Below, piece by piece: positions 7,773 to 16,657 of a stretch of DNA of 64,000 nt. How positions within the stretch are numbered: position 1 is the first letter of the stretch; the number at the start of each line of letters is the position of its first letter. The translations under genes were made by a program, and so were the position numbers. Origin of the DNA: Chitinophagaceae bacterium. Lineage in GTDB: Bacteria > Bacteroidota > Bacteroidia > Chitinophagales > Chitinophagaceae. The notes beneath the pieces are model-generated. The model saw nothing but the letters and a program-made list of their open reading frames with translations, was not told where the DNA came from and did not search any database. The stretch is taken from positions 1,192,849 to 1,256,848 of the forward strand of contig JADKKJ010000001.1 in assembly GCA_016720565.1 (NCBI GenBank), in the 5' to 3' direction.

Positions 7773-9245
7773 TTCTTCCGCGATCTTTCGGTCATTACTC
7801 AACCTCGGCACTTTATTCTGCCCGCCCAATTTACCTATTGATCGCATATAGTCAATAAATGCATTCTTCCTTAAAACAACTATCCGGAGCGGCTCCAGAA
7901 TATTACCGGTGATCAGGTCATCGTAATATACATTCTTCAGACGAAGTTGTTCATCGAGGGAAGCGGCAAATTTCGCCATGTCTTCGGGTTGTTTTTCAAA
8001 TTCAATGAACCATTCATGATAAGATCTTCCCTGGTCACTGCTTACAAATGGGGCAACCGTGTATTCCGTGATCTTTACCTCCTGTTGTTTGGCCGCGGCC
8101 AGCATACTGGCTTCCACTTCTTCACCGATCACATGTTCGCCAAAAGCAGAAATAAAATGTTTGGTTCGGCCGGTCACCACGATCCGGTAAGGGTCCAGCG
8201 AAACGAATTTAACGGTGTCGCCAATATTATAGGACCAGAGTCCTGCATTAGAACTTATGATCAGCGCATAGTTCTCACCGATCTTAACATCCTTCAGGGA
8301 ATAACGCCGGGGGTTTTCGCTGAAGATCTCTCCTGCAGGAACGAATTCATAATAGATCCCGCTGTTTGTATTCAGCAAAAGTCCTTCTGCTTCCTGTGAA
8401 TCCTGGAAAGCGAAGAACCCTTCACTGGCAGGGAATAATTCAATGGTATCCACTTTACGTCCTATACTCTCAAAAAGTTTTGCTTTATACGGTTCAAAAT
8501 TCACACCGCCCTGCACCATTACGCTGAAACCGGGGAATAGTTCCCCAACCTTTTTTCCGCTTCTTTTTGTGAGCTCATCAAAATACATCTGCATCCAGGG
8601 CGGTATCCCGCTGATCAGGGTCATGTTCTTATCAATGGTCTCGTCCACAATTTTCCCCAGCTTTAGCTCCCAGTCTTCTATGCAATTGGTTTCGTAAGAA
8701 GGCAATTGATTGGATCGCAGGTAACGTGGCACATGGTGGTTAACGATACCGCTGAGTCGGCCGGTAGGAATATCACCGACCCTTTCCAGTTCCGGGGACC
8801 CGGAAAGAAAGATCAGTTTGCCGTCGGCGAAGGCGGTATTTCCGGTTTCGGCCATATAACATAATAAGGCATTCCGGGCCGTATTGATATGGTTGGGTAT
8901 GGAATCTTTGGTGATAGGGATATACTTGGTGCCGCTGGTGGTGCCGGAGGTCTTGGCAAAATAGATCGGCCTTCCCTTCCAAAGCACATTATGCTTTCCC
9001 TGCTTGATCTGTTCGATCCATTCTTTGAACTGCTCATAATCCCGTAGAGGTACGGCCTGGCTATACTCCTCCTGCCCGTTTATCTCAGAAAACCGTGAAA
9101 AACGGCCAAAATCGGTCCCGCGGCCTGTTTTCAGGAGATTTTTCAGGATATTTTCCTGGTCGGCCAGGGCCATGGCCATGGAACGGCGCATCCCTTTATA
9201 TATATAAGAAGCGAACGGTTTAGCTAAAAACGACTTGATTTTCAT
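7737..9245 (-). CDS. GH3-like acyl-acid-amido synthetase (adenylating family)
   Basis: The protein has 502 residues and starts with an ATG at 9245. It belongs to the GH3 fold of the acyl-adenylate superfamily: TSGTTSG (P-loop-like motif, about residues 105-115), FPASEGFFAF, and GDTVKFVSLDPYRIVVTGRTKHFISAFGE split over two conserved blocks. Plant GH3 enzymes join amino acids to jasmonate or auxin. Bacterial relatives are common in Bacteroidota and their substrates are unknown. The gene leads a likely operon with dxr and rseP. Its stop codon lies inside a GAGTTGAG word array, so the last five residues are probably repeat-derived. Confidence 0.88.
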   Translation of the reverse strand: MKIKSFLAKPFASYIYKGMRRSMAMALADQENILKNLLKTGRGTDFGRFSRFSEINGQEEYSQAVPLRDYEQFKEWIEQIKQGKHNVLWKGRPIYFAKTSGTTSGTKYIPITKDSIPNHINTARNALLCYMAETGNTAFADGKLIFLSGSPELERVGDIPTGRLSGIVNHHVPRYLRSNQLPSYETNCIEDWELKLGKIVDETIDKNMTLISGIPPWMQMYFDELTKRSGKKVGELFPGFSVMVQGGVNFEPYKAKLFESIGRKVDTIELFPASEGFFAFQDSQEAEGLLLNTNSGIYYEFVPAGEIFSENPRRYSLKDVKIGENYALIISSNAGLWSYNIGDTVKFVSLDPYRIVVTGRTKHFISAFGEHVIGEEVEASMLAAAKQQEVKITEYTVAPFVSSDQGRSYHEWFIEFEKQPEDMAKFAASLDEQLRLKNVYYDDLITGNILEPLRIVVLRKNAFIDYMRSIGKLGGQNKVPRLSNDRKIAEELERFRVEELRG

Positions 9246-9351
9246 ACACTATGCGAAAAATCCCCCATTGGTGATAATCCGGGCAAACAAAGATAAAGGA
9301 AGGGCTAATGAAATGGGGGGTAAATTGCCCCCATAATTACCTGAGCCCCTG

Positions 9352-9382
9352 TTTGAAATAAGGAGTTTTCTCCCTACCTTTG
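9352..9382 (+). promoter_or_regulatory. Promoter of rplU-rpmA
   Basis: TTTG (9352-9355), a spacer of exactly 19 nt and TACCTTTG (9375-9382) match the Bacteroidota housekeeping promoter TTTG-N19-TAnnTTTG. The rplU start codon is 34 nt downstream. Confidence 0.85.
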
Positions 9383-9415
9383 CTGCCCCAATTTATCGGG
9401 ACAAATATATTGTAT

Positions 9416-9715
9416 ATGATAGCAGTAGTTAAAGTAGCCGGTCAGCAATTCAAGGTGGTAAAAGACCAGACCCTTTACGTGCCCCACCTGGGCGGTAATA
9501 CAGGCGATAAACTCGACCTGGAAGTTTTGCTGGTAGATGCCGATGGAAAGATATCCATGGGTGACGCGGTAACCGCGAAAGTACACGCAGAGATCCTCAG
9601 TCATGTTAAAGGCGACAAGGTGATCGCGTATAAGTATAAAAGAAGAAAAGGCTTTCACAAAAAGAAAGGCCATCGTACTGATTATACCCAGATCAAAGTA
9701 ACCAACATCGCTTAA
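9416..9715 (+). CDS. rplU: 50S ribosomal protein L21
   Basis: The start is the ATG at 9416 (MIAVVKVAGQQFKV). The frame is open 12 codons earlier, but those lie in the promoter. The 99 residues fit L21: AVVKVAGQQFKVVKDQ at the start, VLLVDADGK in the middle, and the basic KYKRRKGFHKKKGHR segment that contacts 23S rRNA near the end. L21 is a structural protein of the large subunit. It precedes rpmA by 66 nt in the usual L21-L27 order. A strong promoter sits just upstream. Confidence 0.98.
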   Translation: MIAVVKVAGQQFKVVKDQTLYVPHLGGNTGDKLDLEVLLVDADGKISMGDAVTAKVHAEILSHVKGDKVIAYKYKRRKGFHKKKGHRTDYTQIKVTNIA

Positions 9716-9781
9716 TTACGATGCAACGGGAAGGAAGAACCTTCCGATGAAAAAACAATAACTAATAAACTACAGTTTACA

Positions 9782-10042
9782 ATGGCACATAAAAAAGGAG
9801 AAGGTAGCGTAAAGAACGGCCGTGACTCACATAGTAAGCGTCTTGGCGTTAAGATCTTCGGCGGACAACCAGCGATCTCCGGAAATATCATCGTGCGTCA
9901 GCGCGGTACAGAATATCATCCTGGAAAGAATGTTGGTGTTGGAAGAGACTTCACCATTTTCGCTCTCACTGATGGTGTAGTTGAATTCAAAAAAGGCAGA
10001 AGTAACAGAACTTTTGTCTCCGTTGTTGAAGCCGGGGCATAA
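9782..10042 (+). CDS. rpmA: 50S ribosomal protein L27
   Basis: The 86 residues match L27 along the whole length: [20 protein letters not shown], then [18 protein letters not shown] and [12 protein letters not shown]27 reaches the peptidyl-transferase centre with its N-terminus. There is no N-terminal extension of the Firmicutes type that needs cleavage, since MAHKKG is the direct start. It is co-transcribed with rplU. Confidence 0.98.
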   Translation: MAHKKGEGSVKNGRDSHSKRLGVKIFGGQPAISGNIIVRQRGTEYHPGKNVGVGRDFTIFALTDGVVEFKKGRSNRTFVSVVEAGA

Positions 10043-10081
10043 TGCCAAAAACAGCCATACGAAAGATTTGTGGAAAAAAAA

Positions 10082-10112
10082 TTTGGGTAGTATAAAAAAA
10101 TAATTACTTTTA
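10082..10112 (+). promoter_or_regulatory. Promoter of the Lys/Ala-rich peptide
   Basis: TTTG (10082-10085), 19 nt, then TACTTTTA (10105-10112), one base off TAnnTTTG. The start codon follows 43 nt later. Confidence 0.65.
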
Positions 10113-10155
10113 TACCGTTAACCCATATTTTTTACTAACCCAAAATTCTAAAAAA

Positions 10156-10242
10156 ATGGCTACTAAGAAAAAAGCTGCTAAAAAAGCTGCTCCAAAGAAA
10201 AAAGCTGCTCCTAAGAAGAAAGCTGCTAAGAAAAAGAAATAA
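10156..10242 (+). CDS. 28-residue Lys/Ala-rich basic peptide (histone H1-tail-like)
   Basis: The ORF encodes 28 residues, of which 14 are Lys and 10 Ala, as repeats of the type KKKAAPKKKAA. It has its own promoter (10082-10112) and a clean terminator (10273-10300), so it is a dedicated gene. The composition is that of histone H1 C-terminal tails and of small bacterial nucleoid proteins (AlgP/Hc1 type), so binding to DNA or RNA is the natural guess. It lies just after two ribosomal protein genes, so a ribosome-associated role is also possible. The repeats are built from AAAGCTGCT-type codon blocks, which allows slippage-driven length change. Confidence 0.7.
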   Translation: MATKKKAAKKAAPKKKAAPKKKAAKKKK

Positions 10243-10272
10243 GTTTAACGACTTTTCTTTAGAAAGTAATAG

Positions 10273-10300
10273 AGTCCTCCGCAAGGGGGACTTTTTCTTT
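10273..10300 (+). terminator. Terminator of the Lys/Ala-rich peptide gene
   Basis: An 8 bp stem with one G-U pair (AGTCCTCC / GGGGGACT), a GCAA loop and a T-rich tail. Confidence 0.85.
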
Positions 10301-10302
10301 TG

Positions 10303-10458
10303 ATAGAGCTACTAGCTTCTAGCCGCTAGCAGTTAGCAGCCTTGTATACCGGCATTTCCTATTTTTGAACCCGAAACCCGGAACCCGGAACCCGGAACCC
10401 GGAACCCGGAACCCGGAACCCGGAACCCGGAACTCGAAACTCGAAACCCTCAACCTCT
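10303..10458. repeat. Two word arrays: CTAGC/TTAGCAG words, then nine CCCGGAA-type units
   Basis: The first part (10303-10342) contains CTAGC, TAGCCGCTAGCAG and TTAGCAGC words. The second (10365-10450) has about eight near-identical CCCGGAAC units, ending in CTCGAAAC variants. An apparent ORF across the second part encodes the repeat NPEPGTR and is not a gene. The array ends a few bases before the TTG start of polX. Confidence 0.85.
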
Positions 10459-10462
10459 CCCC

Positions 10463-12130
10463 TTGGATAATTACAGCATTGCCGAAAACTTCTCCCTCCT
10501 CTCAAAGCTCATGGATATACATGGGGAAGACTCTTTTCGTGCAAAGACCTACTCCATTGCCGCCTTCAATATTGAAAAACTGCCCATGCAGTTGCAGGAG
10601 ATAGACCGGGAAAAATTATTCGGCATCAAAGGCATAGGACAAAGCATAGGAAATAAAGTGGTGGAAATGCTGGACACAGGTAAATTGGAGATCCTGCATG
10701 CGTATATCGCTAAAACACCCGCAGGGGTCATTGAGATGCTCAACATCAAAGGCATTGGACCAAAGAAGATACATACCATCTGGAAAGAAATGGAGGTAGA
10801 ATCGCTTGGAGAGCTGTTATACGCCTGTAATGAGAACCGCCTCACCCTTTATAAAGGCTTTGGAGAAAAGACCCAGGCCAACCTGCAACAATCCATTGAA
10901 TTTTATTTCCTGAACCAGGGCCATTTCCTCTACGCAGAACTGGAAGAATTATATCCGCAGGTAGAAGGTTATCTTAAAAAATTATTCGGAGAAGATAAAG
11001 TGCATATTGCCGGTAAATACCGAAGGCAGGAACTCACGCTTGATGAACTTGAATTTGTAGTGCTGGCAACTAACGAGGAAACAAAACCAAAATTCCAGAC
11101 GGCCCAGCCCCCTGAACTGATCGAAGAAACCGCAAGCAGTTTATTATATAAACTAAAGAATGGGTTAAAACTCAGGCTTTTCACAGGCGGCAGATCCATG
11201 GGAAAGGAATTATTCCATCTAACTGGTTCTGCTGAATTTCTTCATGCTTTTGAAACAAATTTCCCGGGTTTATCTGTCGACTCTCCTGATGAAACCGAAT
11301 ATTTCAATAAAGCTGGCATTCCATTCATCCTGCCTGCCTTACGTGAAAAACCCGGCATCATTGAAAAAGCAAAGAAGAACCAATTACCCCAACTTATACA
11401 GGCTTCCGATATAAAGGGCATCATCCATAGCCACAGTAACTGGAGTGATGGCGTGAATACTATTGAGGAAATGGCTGCCGCCTGCATTCATCGCGGATAT
11501 GAATATCTCGTGATCTCCGATCACTCGCAATCGGCTTTCTATGCAAACGGACTAAAAGAAGACCGGATCCGCGAGCAGCATAAACAGGTAGATGAGCTGA
11601 ACCGGAAACTGGCTCCTTTCCGGATCTTTAAAAGCATTGAATCGGATATCTTAAATAATGGTGCCCTGGATTATCCGGATGATGTCCTGAAAACCTTTGA
11701 CCTGGTCATTGCCTCGGTTCATAGCAATTTAAAAATGAATGAGGAAAAGGCTATGGCCCGGCTTATCAAAGCTATCGAGGACCCGCATACCACCATATTA
11801 GGACATATGACCGGTCGCTTACTGCTCAGCAGGAATGGTTATCCCCTGGATCATAATAAGATCATTGATGCCTGCGCCGCCAATAAGGTGGCAATCGAAC
11901 TGAATGCTCACCCCCGCCGTTTGGATATCGACTGGCGCTACATTGACCATGCACTGGAAAAAGGAGTACTTATTTCCATAGACCCCGATGCGCATGCATT
12001 GGAAGGATTTGACGATGTAAAATATGGCGTGCTGGCAGCACAGAAAGCCGGCGTGGAAAGTTCAAATAATCTCAGCAGTTTTTCCCTGTCCATGTTTGAA
12101 GAATACCTGGCAAAAATGAAAAGGCATTAA
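10463..12130 (+). CDS. polX: PolX-type DNA polymerase/PHP protein with altered polymerase residues
   Basis: The 555 residues start with TTG at 10463 (MDNYSIAENF); no ATG is available and the 5' side is a repeat array. Helix-hairpin-helix units appear at GIKGIGQSIGNKV and NIKGIGPKKI. The palm segment reads AGKYRRQELTLDELEF where active PolX has AGSYRR...GD(L/I)D, so both catalytic Asp seem replaced by Glu. The C-terminal PHP domain is complete (HSHSNWSDG, VISDHS, ELNAHPRRLDIDW, DPDAHALEGF) and should be a metal-dependent 3'-5' exonuclease or AP endonuclease in base-excision repair. I infer weak or lost polymerase activity but active PHP. Confidence 0.92.
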   Translation: MDNYSIAENFSLLSKLMDIHGEDSFRAKTYSIAAFNIEKLPMQLQEIDREKLFGIKGIGQSIGNKVVEMLDTGKLEILHAYIAKTPAGVIEMLNIKGIGPKKIHTIWKEMEVESLGELLYACNENRLTLYKGFGEKTQANLQQSIEFYFLNQGHFLYAELEELYPQVEGYLKKLFGEDKVHIAGKYRRQELTLDELEFVVLATNEETKPKFQTAQPPELIEETASSLLYKLKNGLKLRLFTGGRSMGKELFHLTGSAEFLHAFETNFPGLSVDSPDETEYFNKAGIPFILPALREKPGIIEKAKKNQLPQLIQASDIKGIIHSHSNWSDGVNTIEEMAAACIHRGYEYLVISDHSQSAFYANGLKEDRIREQHKQVDELNRKLAPFRIFKSIESDILNNGALDYPDDVLKTFDLVIASVHSNLKMNEEKAMARLIKAIEDPHTTILGHMTGRLLLSRNGYPLDHNKIIDACAANKVAIELNAHPRRLDIDWRYIDHALEKGVLISIDPDAHALEGFDDVKYGVLAAQKAGVESSNNLSSFSLSMFEEYLAKMKRH

Positions 12131-12133
12131 GGA

Positions 12134-15100
12134 TCATTGAACAGTTGCCAGTGGAAGTTCTATAAAGAATATAGTGCCCACAGCAGCCTCAGTCCTGAAC
12201 CATATCTTACCTCCTGCCTGCTCCACAATTCCTTTGCACATGGCCAGTCCCAAACCTGTACCAGATGATTTGGTGGTGAAATTCGGAACAAAGATCTTGT
12301 CCTGCATTTCCACTGGTATTCCTTCTCCATTATCCTCAATAGTGATGATCGCTTTATTATTCTCTGTTTTTTCATCCACAACGATCCTGCAGGCAGATTT
12401 GAACTGGCAGGCCTGTACGGCATTGGTGAAGAGATTGGTGAACAGCCGGTTCATCTGGGTCTTATCTGCATCCAACATCATTTTCTCGCTGGTAGGAAAC
12501 CATACCAGCTCCACTTTTTCATCCGACAAATAAAGGTCACGCAGGGAGCCGATCACTTCATGCAGGTCGAAGAGTTCCACATGCGTAGTGCCAATATTCG
12601 CGAACTGTGAAAAATCTGCGGCGATCTTGGAAAGATGATCGATCTGCTCTACAAGGGTATTGGCCACATTGGCTGATAGCTCTTTTACATTTGACTGGTT
12701 ATTGTTTATCGCCTTTTGCAGATATTGTATACTGAGCTTCATTGGGGTGAGTGGATTCTTGATCTCATGCGCCACCTGCCTTGCCATTTCTCTCCAGGCG
12801 CCTTCTCTTTCGCTTTTTGCCAGGGCCAGGGCGCTTTCCCCCAGTTTGGCCACCATTTTATTATACTCAAGCACCAGCTCTCCTATCTCATCATTCCGAC
12901 TCCAATGGATCTCTTCATTCTTTTTACCCAGGTTCACCTCCCGCATCCTTTCACTGATCAGCGAGAAGGATCGGGTGATACGGTTCGTGATGAACAGCGC
13001 GATCAATCCAGCCACCAGGAAAATAAATGCATTCAGGTTGATGATGGTGACCAGGAAATTGGAGATCTCCTGTTCCAGTTCCTTTCTCGATGTGAAATAA
13101 GGAATATTGATATAAGCATATACCACCCCTTTCTCATCTCTTACCGGTGAATAAATACTGAGGTAAGAGGAGTTGCCTACCCTCTCTTCCTGCGCATGCT
13201 GTACCTGCCTTAATCGGTTGAGATGGTAATAAGCCGTAGGATCGATCTTCCTGCTTAAAACCCCTTTATTGTATACCAGTCCCTCTGAAGATACCTGCAG
13301 GTTACCTTCCAGGTCATATACATTCACATCCACCCCATGTATCTCCGATACTTCCCTCACCAGGTCTTTCAGCGCCTGATTGGAAACCGAATCATAGATC
13401 TGCACAACATCATCAAACGTATTATGCTCGGATAATTTTTTCTCCATCTCATTCACCATGATCTTCATGGTTCGGCTGAGTTTATCGCTGTTGCTTTTAT
13501 TATAACGGCTGATAAAGAAGGAGATCGTGGCAGCACCGATCACCAGGAAGGAGAATACGCTGATAAAAATGATCGTGCTGTGCACCTGCGAACGGATATT
13601 CAGCTGGAACCTCCTTCGCATGCTTTGCCCTTCATAAACGGCTTTCATCAGCATACCTATCAGTTGCACAATACCCACCAGCACCAGGAAGGAACAGAAT
13701 ATATAAGAGAATAAAGTGACGGTCTCGATGAAGGTCTCCCGTTTCCTGGTGACAACGATCACCCGGTCGTTACTGGCCTTATACCATAACTCATCAAATT
13801 CACCATTACGCCTTTGTTCATATTCAGCACGCGGCAGTTCTTCCGGCTTTAGCCAGGTGGCAAAAGGATAATTGCCCGGTGGCGATACTAAACGCCCCCC
13901 GGCATAGGTAGCGTTTGAATAGATCGGTGAGTTCTCGCCGGAGTTTCCATACTGGCGGAATAATTCCGGGAATATGGCCTCCTTACTGTAATTCTTTGGA
14001 TTGGATAAAATAAAGAAATGCCCCATGGACCTGCCCTGGCTATCCTGAAGGTCACGCCGGGTTATGTAATTAAATTTATCATAGCCGGTTTCATAGAAAT
14101 AGAGTCCCTCAATACCCGGAATAGGTTTTGATTGCACTTTCAGTATCGTATTAAGCGATTCATAACTGGTGGGATCTTCATTATTCAATCCATGGCCCGA
14201 GTAATCAAATGCATACAGTCGGGTATCATATTTATCCAGGTAAAAACTTCCGCGAAGTATGCTATCCTTTAGCTCTTTCCCTGCAACAGGATCCCTGAAT
14301 CGGTCAAAATTATCTTCCAGGAAATCCTTATCGATGTACTGAATGGCAATACTCATCATCTTCTCACTGGAAGGGTCAGTTTGAAGGGCCAGTTTCTCAG
14401 CAAGTTTTTTTCGTTTGATCCATTCCGCTTTTTCGATCTCATTCAGCATGATCACAGAAATGGAAATAGAAAAAACAAAGATCCAGGACAATACACTGGC
14501 AATATTTACATGCCATTTGTGGAAAATAGCCGCCTGGCGGTTGATCAGCCAGGTATAGATCATCAGCCATAAAAGTACCGGCAGGTAAAAAAGAACATCC
14601 GGACCGCTGCGGGTACTTAGATAGATCAACCCCGCAAAACCTATTGCGAAATAGATCAGGAAATAATTCTTTTCAAATAACGGAAAAATGAGCCGGAACA
14701 ATAACTGGGAAAAATAATAATAAGCCACCGATAAAAGGGCCAGTACTACAAAACCTACAACGGTAAAACTATTGAGACTGAAAAAATCGGTGACGTCAAA
14801 AGAAATTTTTGAATCTGCCACCAGGCTGCGGATCACAGAGGTGAGTACAAAGCTTGAAATGACCAGCAGGAACAGGCAAACAATGGATACTAATCGCGAA
14901 GCGGAGCGGTTGAGCCCTTCATTCAGCCCTTTCACCTTTTCCAGTTTACTCCAGGCAAAAAGTGCAAACCAGCAAAAAAGGATAGCATTAAAAAGCAGGT
15001 CACCCAGCGACCGTTGCACCGGGTTGGATCCATAAATGGCGGGATCAAATAATTCAAATTGCCGCAGGTTCAGTAACCCGGGATTAAAATAGATCAGTAC

Positions 15101-15874
15101 CCTCAGGAATAACAGGGAAGCGCCAAGAAAGCCGATCCCTTTCCAGTTTTCTCCTCCTGCAGCCATGGATTCCGCCAGGGAATGAAGGAATAAAAGGAAA
15201 ATGATCAGGCCGATTATCCTTACCAGGATGCTCCATTGGTCATTGTAAGGAACGGAACGGCTGGTCTTTTTTTCGAGGTAAAAAATGGGTTTGCCTTCGC
15301 TGCTATGGATGGGAAAATCGGTCTTTTGTTCTGCGATCTGGACGCGGTAATCCGCTTCTTCGCTATAGGTAAATTTTTTCTGCAGGTAATTGGTCTCAAT
15401 AAAAAAATCGGAGCGCACCAGCACCATGGCAATCGCGAGAAGATTGGGCCCTGCTTTACGTCTGATAATGTAATAATATCCATTTGCTTCCTTGCTGAAA
15501 AGTTCTGCTTTTTCCTCCTGTATCAACTGGGCACTGGGAACTATATGCTGCTGGTTCCAGAATACCAGGGCAGGAAGATCAAATTCCCGTCGCTGGTAGA
15601 GATAGATACCATAGGGCTTTTTTGCCAGGCGATTGAAGGAGGTCAGGTCTTCTTCATGCCTGCTGAGCCGTTTAAGAAGGACAGTATCTTTCAGGAATTC
15701 GTCGAAATCCAGCTTTTTATCCAGTAAATAATTTTCCAGTCGCTGGGATTCCGCTTTTACAGAAGACCGGTTCGTATATACCCTGTTAAAAAAAAACGAG
15801 ATGCCAAAAAGGACCAGTGCCAGCAATAGCAGGGCATATTTGCTGAACAGGATATTTCCTTTCCGGGTATTCAC
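12134..15874 (-). CDS. Giant membrane histidine kinase, NtrY-like
   Basis: The protein has 1246 residues, much longer than NtrY (about 750). One TM helix at 12-28 and a periplasmic region to about 215 come first. A block of several TM helices (about 215-490), a second large extracytoplasmic region, further TM helices (about 735-820 and 950-975) and HAMP (NRITRSFSLISERM) follow. HisKA carries the phospho-acceptor in RQVAHEIKNPLTP near 1035, and HATPase has NLFTNAVQAC, EDNGEGIP and SSGTGLGLAMCKGIV. It starts with GTG at 15874 directly after the mazG stop (TAAGTG), so translation is coupled. Its stop is 3 nt from the convergent polX stop. Confidence 0.92.
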   Translation of the reverse strand: MNTRKGNILFSKYALLLLALVLFGISFFFNRVYTNRSSVKAESQRLENYLLDKKLDFDEFLKDTVLLKRLSRHEEDLTSFNRLAKKPYGIYLYQRREFDLPALVFWNQQHIVPSAQLIQEEKAELFSKEANGYYYIIRRKAGPNLLAIAMVLVRSDFFIETNYLQKKFTYSEEADYRVQIAEQKTDFPIHSSEGKPIFYLEKKTSRSVPYNDQWSILVRIIGLIIFLLFLHSLAESMAAGGENWKGIGFLGASLLFLRVLIYFNPGLLNLRQFELFDPAIYGSNPVQRSLGDLLFNAILFCWFALFAWSKLEKVKGLNEGLNRSASRLVSIVCLFLLVISSFVLTSVIRSLVADSKISFDVTDFFSLNSFTVVGFVVLALLSVAYYYFSQLLFRLIFPLFEKNYFLIYFAIGFAGLIYLSTRSGPDVLFYLPVLLWLMIYTWLINRQAAIFHKWHVNIASVLSWIFVFSISISVIMLNEIEKAEWIKRKKLAEKLALQTDPSSEKMMSIAIQYIDKDFLEDNFDRFRDPVAGKELKDSILRGSFYLDKYDTRLYAFDYSGHGLNNEDPTSYESLNTILKVQSKPIPGIEGLYFYETGYDKFNYITRRDLQDSQGRSMGHFFILSNPKNYSKEAIFPELFRQYGNSGENSPIYSNATYAGGRLVSPPGNYPFATWLKPEELPRAEYEQRRNGEFDELWYKASNDRVIVVTRKRETFIETVTLFSYIFCSFLVLVGIVQLIGMLMKAVYEGQSMRRRFQLNIRSQVHSTIIFISVFSFLVIGAATISFFISRYNKSNSDKLSRTMKIMVNEMEKKLSEHNTFDDVVQIYDSVSNQALKDLVREVSEIHGVDVNVYDLEGNLQVSSEGLVYNKGVLSRKIDPTAYYHLNRLRQVQHAQEERVGNSSYLSIYSPVRDEKGVVYAYINIPYFTSRKELEQEISNFLVTIINLNAFIFLVAGLIALFITNRITRSFSLISERMREVNLGKKNEEIHWSRNDEIGELVLEYNKMVAKLGESALALAKSEREGAWREMARQVAHEIKNPLTPMKLSIQYLQKAINNNQSNVKELSANVANTLVEQIDHLSKIAADFSQFANIGTTHVELFDLHEVIGSLRDLYLSDEKVELVWFPTSEKMMLDADKTQMNRLFTNLFTNAVQACQFKSACRIVVDEKTENNKAIITIEDNGEGIPVEMQDKIFVPNFTTKSSGTGLGLAMCKGIVEQAGGKIWFRTEAAVGTIFFIELPLATVQ

Positions 15875-16648
15875 TTATTGTTGTTGTTTTTTGATGGAGT
15901 TCCAGATGGCATCCATTTCTTCAAGGCTCATATCCCTGAGGTCCTTGCCTGTCTTTAATGCTTCCTCCTCCATTTGGCTGAATCGAAAGATGAATTTTTT
16001 ATTGGTCCTTTCCAGGGCATTTTCGGCGTCCAATTGCAAAAACCGTGCGTAATTCACCAGGGAGAACAGAACATCCCCGAATTCATCTTCTATCAGCAGG
16101 GGATCTTTTTTATCAATGGCTTCTTTTAATTCTCCTATCTCCTCTTCCACTTTATCCCAGACCTGCTCCCGGTTATCCCATTCAAATCCCACCTGTTTTG
16201 CCTTTTCCTGAAGGCGCATGGCTTTTACCATTGCCGGCAATGAACGGGGAACGCCGGCCAATACCGATGTTTTGCCTTCCTGTAATTTTATCTTTTCCCA
16301 GTTCTTTTTAACCTCGTCGGCATTCTCCACTTTTACATCTCCATAAATATGCGGATGCCGGTTGATCAGCTTTTCACAGATCCCATTGATCACATCCGGC
16401 AATTCAAATTTTTTCTCTTCAGCGCCGATCTTCGCATAGAACAGCAGGTGAAGCATCAGGTCGCCTAACTCCTCTTTTATGCCCTTCCAGTCATTATCTG
16501 TTATGGCATCCGCCAGTTCATAGGTCTCTTCAATGGTCATTTGCCGCAGGCTCCCGATCGTTTGCTTTCGGTCCCAGGGGCATTTTTCCCTTAATTCTTC
16601 CATTATGATGGCCAGTCGCTGAAAAGCCGCTGCTGATGCTGTATGCAT
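15875..16648 (-). CDS. mazG: Nucleoside triphosphate pyrophosphohydrolase MazG
   Basis: The 257 residues hold two MazG helical domains. The first (about 10-110) has EELREKCPWDRKQTI, EETYELADAI and EELGDLMLHLLF; the second (about 165-235) has EEEIGELKEAI and EDEFGDVLFSLVN. The acidic clusters bind Mg and hydrolyse NTPs to NMP and PPi. In other bacteria MazG cleans the pool of oxidised nucleotides and lowers ppGpp during starvation. It starts 9 nt after DUF3667 and ends adjacent to the kinase start, so the three genes form one operon. The ending QQQ is low-complexity (CAA repeats). Confidence 0.96.
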   Translation of the reverse strand: MHTASAAAFQRLAIIMEELREKCPWDRKQTIGSLRQMTIEETYELADAITDNDWKGIKEELGDLMLHLLFYAKIGAEEKKFELPDVINGICEKLINRHPHIYGDVKVENADEVKKNWEKIKLQEGKTSVLAGVPRSLPAMVKAMRLQEKAKQVGFEWDNREQVWDKVEEEIGELKEAIDKKDPLLIEDEFGDVLFSLVNYARFLQLDAENALERTNKKFIFRFSQMEEEALKTGKDLRDMSLEEMDAIWNSIKKQQQ

Positions 16649-16657
16649 GTAAACCTG

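Noticed and set aside
10365..10450. Possible CRISPR array
   Set aside because: The units are directly adjacent 7-8 nt words with no spacers and no cas genes.
10365..10604. ORF reading NPEPGTR repeats
   Set aside because: It is a translation of the CCCGGAAC word array with no conserved protein, and overlaps the real polX frame.
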